A stretch of DNA of 64,000 nucleotides, from the NCBI RefSeq assembly GCF_016863515.1, contig NZ_BOPA01000010.1:248001-312000 (forward strand), read 5' to 3'. The translations under genes were made by a program, and so were the position numbers. This DNA is from Micromonospora gifhornensis (GTDB lineage: Bacteria; Actinomycetota; Actinomycetes; Mycobacteriales; Micromonosporaceae). The notes under the pieces are model-generated. The model had not been told where the DNA came from, did no database searches, and was given only the letters and a program-made list of their open reading frames with translations. Shown here in pieces: positions 59,382 through 64,000 of this stretch (positions are counted from its first letter, which is position 1; each line of letters begins with the position of its first letter).

Positions 59382-60329
59382 CTACGCCTGGAAACCGTCG
59401 GGCAGCAGCCGGGCCAGGGCGCGGACCGCCCGGTACTGGAGGGCCTTGATCGCGCCTTCGTTCTTGCCCATCGCCCGCGCGGTCTCGGCCACCGAGAAGC
59501 CTTGGAGAAAGCGGAGCACGATGCACTCCTGCTGCTCGGGGTTGAGGCGTTTGACGGCGGTCAGCAGTGCGACGTTCGTGATGTGTTCCACCACGGCCGC
59601 CTCCGGGCTGCCCTCCGGGCCGCGATCCTCGCGATCGGCGTCGAGCACGTCACCGGTGGTCACCTCCAGCCGGTAGCGACCCGACTTGAAATGGTCCGCG
59701 ACCAGGTTGCGGGCGATGGTGACCAGCCAGGCGCCGAGGTCACGCCCCTGCCAGGTGAAGCTGCCGATGCGCTTGAGCGCCCGCAGGAACGTGTCGGAGG
59801 TGAGGTCCTCGGCGAGTTGCCGGTTGCCGACCCGGAAGTAGACGAAGCGGAACACGGTGTCGACGTAGCGGTCGTAGATCAGCCCGAACGCCTCGGCCTC
59901 GCCGGCCTGGGCGCGCTCGACCAGGGCCCAGACCTCGGTGGCCGGATCGGACGGATCCGGGCGGCTCGGGTAGCCGGTGGAGGTGTTGACCGGGGCGGTG
60001 ACCGCGGGGATCACCGCCGTCTCGGCCGCCGGCACGTCGGTGACCGGCGTGTCGCCGCCGCTGCGTCGGGCCTGGGCCGGCATCGTCGGCCGGCTCGGCG
60101 TGGCGACCCCGCCGCCGGCCGGCATCGCGTTCGCGCCCGGCACCGCTGGTCGGTGTGGTGGCTCGTTCGGATGTGGTCGGTTACCGGCCCGCGTGCTGCT
60201 CTCACCTCGGTTGACCAGGTTGCCCGCCGCGTTCTGCTGGGCATGGGCGCCGCCGCGTTCGTTGACCGGGGTACGCGCCGCCGGACCGGTCAGGCCCGTC
60301 GGTCGGTGCGTGAAACCGAAGGTGGTCAT
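59382..60329 (-). CDS. bldN: ECF sigma factor BldN with long N-terminal extension
   Basis: A 315-residue ECF sigma factor. Residues ~130-200 form region 2 (EAFGLIYDRYVDTVFRFVYF, then AEDLTSDTFLRALKRI), and residues ~245-305 region 4 (LNPEQQECIVLRFLQGFSVA, then NEGAIKALQYRAVR). The first ~125 residues are Pro/Thr/Ala-rich and lack any domain. Streptomyces BldN has a shorter pro-sequence that is removed by proteolysis, so processing is plausible here. ATG 60329 has GGAGG seven bases upstream and overlaps the stop of a small upstream ORF. Confidence 0.9.
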   Translation of the reverse strand: MTTFGFTHRPTGLTGPAARTPVNERGGAHAQQNAAGNLVNRGESSTRAGNRPHPNEPPHRPAVPGANAMPAGGGVATPSRPTMPAQARRSGGDTPVTDVPAAETAVIPAVTAPVNTSTGYPSRPDPSDPATEVWALVERAQAGEAEAFGLIYDRYVDTVFRFVYFRVGNRQLAEDLTSDTFLRALKRIGSFTWQGRDLGAWLVTIARNLVADHFKSGRYRLEVTTGDVLDADREDRGPEGSPEAAVVEHITNVALLTAVKRLNPEQQECIVLRFLQGFSVAETARAMGKNEGAIKALQYRAVRALARLLPDGFQA

Positions 60330-60472
60330 CGGGACACCTCCGATTCGTCACTGGCGCATGCGCCGGCGGTGGCCGGGTGACCGGCCAGATCACCGCCGGG
60401 CAGGGCGGCTCCGGGGTGTGCCGGCGGGCGGCAGTTCCCCTTGAGGTGCTGGTCCAATGCGCTGACGGGCAC
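60326..60472 (-). CDS. 48-residue ORF translationally coupled to bldN
   Basis: A minus-strand frame starts at GTG 60472, with GAGGAGG five bases upstream, and ends in TGA that overlaps the bldN ATG (ATGA). The product starts PVSALDQHLKGNCRPP and ends ACASDESEVSR, with two cysteines, and no recognisable domain. About four fifths of its codons end in G or C. It could be a real small protein or a leader peptide that sets bldN translation. No homologue is known to me. Confidence 0.5.
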   Translation of the reverse strand: MPVSALDQHLKGNCRPPAHPGAALPGGDLAGHPATAGACASDESEVSR

Positions 60473-60901
60473 GGGGGCCTCCTCGGGCTGAGGGGTGTCG
60501 ACTCACGGCAAATGGGGTGAGCCGACCCGAGTGATGATAGGGCCAACGTCACCCGCGCGTGGCAAGTCCGTTACACAGGGCCGAAGTATTTCCCGACGTG
60601 TCGCACCGGTGCCGGACCGGTTGTCCGTCGAGTGTGGTTGACAATCGCCTGCACACCTGATCTGAGACAGATGGGCAGGTCAGATCGATGATGGTGATCG
60701 CTGCGAACATACCTCGCGAGTCCGGTCGCGGTCGACGGGCGTTCCCGCCCGGACAGTGTGGACCGGCGGCGATCCGTACCCACCGTGACGCTGCGTGGTC
60801 CTGTTGACGGGACTGGGCGCTGCGCGGGCACCGGGTCGTCGGCACCGGACCGGACCGCGAGGCATGGTCGGACGGGTCGGGCTGTGCCAGACTCAGCGTC
60901 C
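60473..60901. other. Intergenic region between the bldN unit and the acyl-CoA synthetase gene
   Basis: A 429-base divergent control region without a supported gene. It contains TTGACA (60638-60643) and the inverted repeat GATCTGA (60659-60665) / TCAGATC (60680-60686), and is less GC-rich around 60540-60710 than the genes. Promoters for both bldN and the synthetase should lie here. BldD or other developmental regulators would be expected to bind, but no site could be identified by eye. Confidence 0.55.
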
Positions 60902-62560
60902 GTGCAGGACGTAGCCGATGGCACCGGGTCGACCCTCGCGGACCGTCTTCGTCGCGCGGCGGCGGTCCATCCGGGCAAGCCGGCGCTGTACTGGCAGGAC
61001 CGGGCGATCACCTGGTCCGAACTGGACCACCGGGTCAGTGGATGCGCCCGGGGACTGATCGCAGCGGTCCCGGCCGGCGACGACCAGGGACGGCCGGCCC
61101 GGGTCGCGGTGGCGCTGCCCAACACTGCGGACTTCGTGGTCGGCCTGCTCGGCACGCTGCGGGCCGGCCTGACGGCGGTACCGGTAAACCCCGGTCTGAC
61201 CGGCCGGGAGCTACGACATGTCCTGGCCGACTCGGGCGCCTCGGTGCTGATCGGCACCGAACGGGTCCGGGAACTGCTGACCGGAGCGGACCGACCGGCC
61301 CTCGACGCGGTGTACGCCGAGCCGCCGACCGCCGAAGGCCCGGACACCTTCCCAACCTGCCGCGCCGCCGACCTGGCGATGCTGCTCTACACCTCGGGTA
61401 CCGAGGGATGGCCGAAGGGAGCGATGCTCTCGCACGGCGCGCTGGCGGCCAACCACGAACAGATCGGCCGGATCGAGCCGGCGGTGCTCGGCCCGGACGA
61501 CACCGTACTGCTGGCGTTGCCGCTGTTCCACGCCTACGGGTTGAACACCGGGCTCGGCGCGGTGCTGCACCATGGCGCGACCGGGGTGCTCGTCGAGGAT
61601 CCGGCCACCGACGCGGCCCTCGCCGAGATCGCCCGGCACCGGGTGACCGTGCTGGTCGGCGTACCGTCGATGGTGCAGGCCTGGTCCAGCGCGGACGCCG
61701 AGGCCCGGACGGCCGCGATGGCCGACGTGCGGGTGGTGGTCTGCGGCGCCGCGCCGCTGGAACCGGTGGACGCTGCCCGCTTCGCGGCCGCCACCGGGAA
61801 ACCGGTGCACATCGGGTACGGCCTGACCGAGACCGCGCCGGTGCTCACCTCGACGCTTGTCGGCGGCACGCCGAAGGCCGGTTCGATCGGGCGGCCGCTG
61901 CCGGGAATCGAGCTGCGGTTGGTCGGCGCGGACGGCGACGAACTGTGGCGCGACGGGGTGGCCACGCCCGAGGACGACCCGGACGAGCTGGACCTCTCCG
62001 ATCCCGCCGGCGGCACCGACCCCGGCCAGATCGTGGTACGCGGCCCGAACCTCTTCTCCGGATACTGGCCGGACGGTACGGGTGGGCCGGACGCGGCCGG
62101 CTGGTGGGCCACCGGCGACATCGCGTACGCCGACGCCGACGGTGATCTCTTCCTGGTGGACCGGCTCGGCGAGCTGATCCTGGTCAACGGGTTCAACGTG
62201 TACCCGCACGAGGTCGAGATGGTCCTCTCCGCCCATCCGGCGGTGGCGGAGTCGGCGGTAGTGGGAGTGCCGCACCCGCGTACCGGGGAGACTGTCCGGG
62301 CGTACGTGGTGCCGGCGCCGGGCAGCCAGGTGGCTGGCGTCGAACTGATCGCCCACTGCGCGCGTAACCTGGCGAGGTTCAAGTGCCCGACCGACGTCGA
62401 GCTTGTCGATGTGCTGCCGCGCTCGACGATCGGGAAGGTACGCAAGACGTTGCTCCGGCCCCGGCCGGAGGCACCGGAGCGGGCGCGGCCCGAGCCGCCA
62501 CCCGAGTCCGGGACCGACCAGCCGGCACCACCCGGCACGACGGAGGAGACCGATGCGTGA
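60902..62560 (+). CDS. AMP-binding fatty-acyl-CoA ligase-like enzyme
   Basis: A 552-residue ANL-superfamily enzyme. Motifs are the P-loop LLYTSGTEGWPKGAMLSH near residue 160, the GYGLTETAP motif near 305, TGDIAYADADGD near 400, and the hinge DRLGELILVNGFNVYPHEVE followed by the catalytic lysine in RSTIGKVRKTLL near 520. It should activate a fatty or aryl acid to the acyl-CoA. The ~30-residue Pro/Glu-rich tail is not part of the family. GTG 60902 is chosen because homology starts at STLADRLRRAA; a longer frame has none. Confidence 0.85.
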   Translation: MQDVADGTGSTLADRLRRAAAVHPGKPALYWQDRAITWSELDHRVSGCARGLIAAVPAGDDQGRPARVAVALPNTADFVVGLLGTLRAGLTAVPVNPGLTGRELRHVLADSGASVLIGTERVRELLTGADRPALDAVYAEPPTAEGPDTFPTCRAADLAMLLYTSGTEGWPKGAMLSHGALAANHEQIGRIEPAVLGPDDTVLLALPLFHAYGLNTGLGAVLHHGATGVLVEDPATDAALAEIARHRVTVLVGVPSMVQAWSSADAEARTAAMADVRVVVCGAAPLEPVDAARFAAATGKPVHIGYGLTETAPVLTSTLVGGTPKAGSIGRPLPGIELRLVGADGDELWRDGVATPEDDPDELDLSDPAGGTDPGQIVVRGPNLFSGYWPDGTGGPDAAGWWATGDIAYADADGDLFLVDRLGELILVNGFNVYPHEVEMVLSAHPAVAESAVVGVPHPRTGETVRAYVVPAPGSQVAGVELIAHCARNLARFKCPTDVELVDVLPRSTIGKVRKTLLRPRPEAPERARPEPPPESGTDQPAPPGTTEETDA

Positions 62561-62804
62561 GCCCCGCCTGATCCTGATCACCCGCCCCGGCTGTCACCTG
62601 TGCGAGGACGCCAAGGCGGCGCTCGACCGGGTGGTCGCGGTCACCGGCGACCGGTGGACCGAGCGGGACGTCAGCGGTGACATCGAGCTGGAGCGCGAGT
62701 ACGGCGACCGGCTGCCGGTGGTGCTGCTCGACGGCAAGGAGCACGGCTACTGGCGGGTCGAGGAGGACCGGCTGCTGCGTGACCTGACCACGCCGCAGCT
62801 CTAG
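62553..62804 (+). CDS. Glutaredoxin-like protein (DUF836 family)
   Basis: An 83-residue thioredoxin-fold protein with the redox motif CHLC near residue 14, a WTERDVSGDIELEREYG helix, and the cis-proline in DRLPVVLLDGKEHGYW. It matches M. tuberculosis Rv0508. In organisms without glutathione it may work with mycothiol or another thiol. ATG 62553 has GGAGGAG four bases upstream and overlaps the end of the synthetase gene by eight bases, so it is translated from the same mRNA. Confidence 0.85.
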   Translation: MREPRLILITRPGCHLCEDAKAALDRVVAVTGDRWTERDVSGDIELEREYGDRLPVVLLDGKEHGYWRVEEDRLLRDLTTPQL

Positions 62805-62855
62805 GGCGCTCCGCCGCGCGCCACCGGTGTCCGGCGTCGCCGATAGAGTGCGCCG

Positions 62856-63518
62856 ATGACCCCTTCGAAACCCCATCTGGTCTGGGACTGGAACGGGACG
62901 CTGCTCGACGATCTGAGCCTGGTGGTGGCCTGCACGAACGCCGTGTTCACCCGCGAGGGCGGGCCGACGGTGACCGCGGAGGAGCACCGGGTCCGGTTCC
63001 GTCGGCCGATCGCCGACTATTACGCGGAAGTGCTCGGCCGGGCGGTGGACGACGAGGCGTTCGGCCGGCTCGACCGGATCTTCCATGACGCGTACCGGCT
63101 GGGTCTGACCAGTTGTGAGCTCGCCCACGACGCGGTGGACGCGATGGCGGCCTGGCCGGGCAGCCAGTCGTTGTTGTCCATGTGGTTCCACGACGAGTTG
63201 GTGCCGGCGATCCAGACGTACGGCCTGACCGGCCGATTCGCCAGGGTCGACGGGCTGCGGGCCTCGGTCGGCGGCGACCGCAAGGCCGAGTCGCTGGTCC
63301 GGCATCTGGCCGAGTTGGGCGTCGACGGCCGCTCGGTGGTGCTGATCGGCGATTCGTTGGACGACGCCGACGCGGCCCGCGCCGTCGGCGGTCGCGCCGT
63401 GCTCTATGCCGGCGGCTTCACCGACCGCGCCCGCCTGATCGCCTCCGGCCATCCGGTCGCCGAGACCCTCACCGAAGCGGTGACCCTCGCCACCACCCTC
63501 ACCCAGCCGCAGCGGTGA
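62856..63518 (+). CDS. HAD-family phosphatase (phosphoglycolate phosphatase-like)
   Basis: A 220-residue HAD hydrolase. Motif I is VWDWNGTLLDD near residue 12, in which a tryptophan replaces the usual F/V residue between the two key positions (DWNGT). Motif III's lysine is in GGDRKAESL, and motif IV is VVLIGDSLDDADAA. A helical cap lies at residues ~20-95. The natural substrate is unknown. A TAGAGT box six bases before the ATG suggests a leaderless mRNA. Confidence 0.85.
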   Translation: MTPSKPHLVWDWNGTLLDDLSLVVACTNAVFTREGGPTVTAEEHRVRFRRPIADYYAEVLGRAVDDEAFGRLDRIFHDAYRLGLTSCELAHDAVDAMAAWPGSQSLLSMWFHDELVPAIQTYGLTGRFARVDGLRASVGGDRKAESLVRHLAELGVDGRSVVLIGDSLDDADAARAVGGRAVLYAGGFTDRARLIASGHPVAETLTEAVTLATTLTQPQR

Positions 63519-63710
63519 TCACGAAATCGTCGTATCGAGCATTAACGTCATGATCAACAAATTGGGATGGACCGATGGCGCGCGTGTGATTGGTCAGAGA
63601 AGTCGGAATTGAGCAATAATCGCGCGGGCGGTCCCAGGAAGTGGGCGCGCGTCGATCTTGTCGGACGGAGGGGCTGGTGGGGGCAGGGGGCGGTACCGCA
63701 AGATCGCGAT
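63519..63710. other. Intergenic stretch before the rex promoter
   Basis: A low-GC segment (63530-63630, for example AATTGAGCAATAATCGC) without a supported gene, followed by a weak 8-bp inverted repeat CGATCTTG (63653-63660) / CAAGATCG (63699-63706) resembling the arms of the R4 hairpin at 9926-10003. The whole gap from 63519 to the rex start is 328 bases and also contains the Rex operator. Confidence 0.5.
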
Positions 63711-63739
63711 TTGTGCACGTCTTCACAAGCGCCTACTCT
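63711..63739 (+). promoter_or_regulatory. Rex operator and promoter upstream of rex
   Basis: TTGTGCACGTCTTCACAA (63711-63728) fits the Rex operator TTGTGAANNNNTTCACAA, with the TTGTG and TTCACAA halves intact. It covers a probable -35 region, with TACTCT (63734-63739) as -10 at 17 bp. The site lies about 120-135 bases before the rex start. In Streptomyces Rex represses its own operon through such a site until NADH rises. Confidence 0.8.
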
Positions 63740-63846
63740 GTAATTCCGACGCGCCCTGCTAGCACAGCCGGCAATTTCGGTCGCCAGCGGGAGTCCCGAA
63801 CGGCCGGCCGGTGGAGTTGGTCAAGGATCGCACCGCACGGAGTCTC

Positions 63847-64000
63847 ATGAGTCAGCACCGTCACCCTGGCACGCCCGGTCGCGCCGGTGGCGTCCCGGCG
63901 CTCCCGGACCTACCCGAGGCGACGGTGGCGCGGCTCCCCGAATACCTCCGTGCCCTGCACAACCTTGCCGAAACCGGTAACGAGACGGTGTCCAGCGAAG
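63847..64000 (+). CDS. rex: Redox-sensing repressor Rex (N-terminal part, cut by the window edge)
   Basis: The first 51 codons are visible. After a low-complexity start (SQHRHPGTPGRAGGVPALPD), residues ~22-51 match the Rex winged helix: PEATVARLPEYLRALHNLAE, then NETVSSE. Rex senses the NADH/NAD+ ratio with a C-terminal Rossmann domain, which is beyond the window. GGAG lies four bases before ATG 63847. A matching operator lies upstream. In Streptomyces rex also lies near bldN. Confidence 0.88.
   Translation, partial: MSQHRHPGTPGRAGGVPALPDLPEATVARLPEYLRALHNLAETGNETVSSE

Noticed and set aside
60758..60901. N-terminal extension of the acyl-CoA ligase-like protein
   Set aside because: The 48 extra codons are Arg/Thr/Gly-rich and unlike the family, whose usual start follows GTG 60902.

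Overview
This window is chromosomal DNA from a high-GC actinobacterium, most likely a Micromonospora or a close relative in the Micromonosporaceae. The reasons are a mycothiol glycosyltransferase (mshA), a BldN-type sigma factor with its membrane anti-sigma factor, a Rex repressor, a 33-residue bS22-type ribosomal protein, frequent GTG starts, and many starts that look leaderless. It is mostly ordinary chromosome. There is no prophage, CRISPR array, rRNA, tRNA or recognisable secondary-metabolite cluster.

Layout. 0-9.8 kb: edge of a secreted-protein gene, an orphan winged-helix regulator, a glycogen-debranching enzyme with an SCP2-like partner, a DsrE-like protein diverging from a 33-residue membrane peptide and a nitrobindin-type protein, a PLP aminotransferase diverging from a Fur-family regulator with ygfZ, a beta-keto acid cleavage enzyme, and asparaginase. 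10-14 kb: XRE regulator, HbhA-like protein, DUF2516 protein, hydrolase and AlaX editing protein. 14-20 kb: nucleotidyltransferase, then a minus-strand ABC exporter / two-component / WYL operon. 20-22.4 kb: macro-domain protein, a DUF559 nuclease-like gene bracketed by two 42-bp palindromes, and RidA. 22.4-28.3 kb: a sugar ABC transporter / beta-glucosidase / LacI operon with two palindromic operators. 28-35 kb: mycothiol-dependent-type enzyme, murB, methyltransferase, SDR remnant, mshA, a YbjN protein and a histone-H1-like protein. 35-38 kb: two paralogous MFS transporters. 38-45 kb: gpmA, phoU, senX3-regX3, a Cys-rich protein, ppx and a TIM-barrel isomerase. 45-54 kb: CGNR protein, a YgiC/YgiB-like pair, proline dehydrogenase, hydrolase with TetR, a membrane metalloprotease-like protein and a MacAB-type exporter. 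54-64 kb: HTH, bS22, epimerase, acyltransferase, SerB-like HAD, anti-sigma, bldN with a coupled small ORF, acyl-CoA synthetase, glutaredoxin, HAD and the start of rex.

From 10 kb rightwards the conserved genes follow, as I recall it, the order of Mycobacterium tuberculosis Rv0474-Rv0508 (XRE, hbhA, murB, SDR, mshA, YbjN, gpm1, senX3, regX3, ppx, TIM barrel, HTH, bS22, galE2, acyltransferase, serB1, glutaredoxin). The 13-28, 35-38 and 45-54 kb blocks are inserted accessory genes.

The most unusual content is non-coding. A ~55-bp element (five copies) and a 55-bp palindrome (two copies) sit at or beside stop codons in a fixed orientation. A 42-bp palindrome (two copies) lies just downstream of stop codons and brackets the nuclease-like gene. 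Other points of interest are nine tandem 9-residue repeats in the HbhA-like protein, a small ORF translationally coupled to bldN, a symmetric divergent promoter with overlapping -10 boxes, and an internally deleted SDR remnant at a conserved locus.
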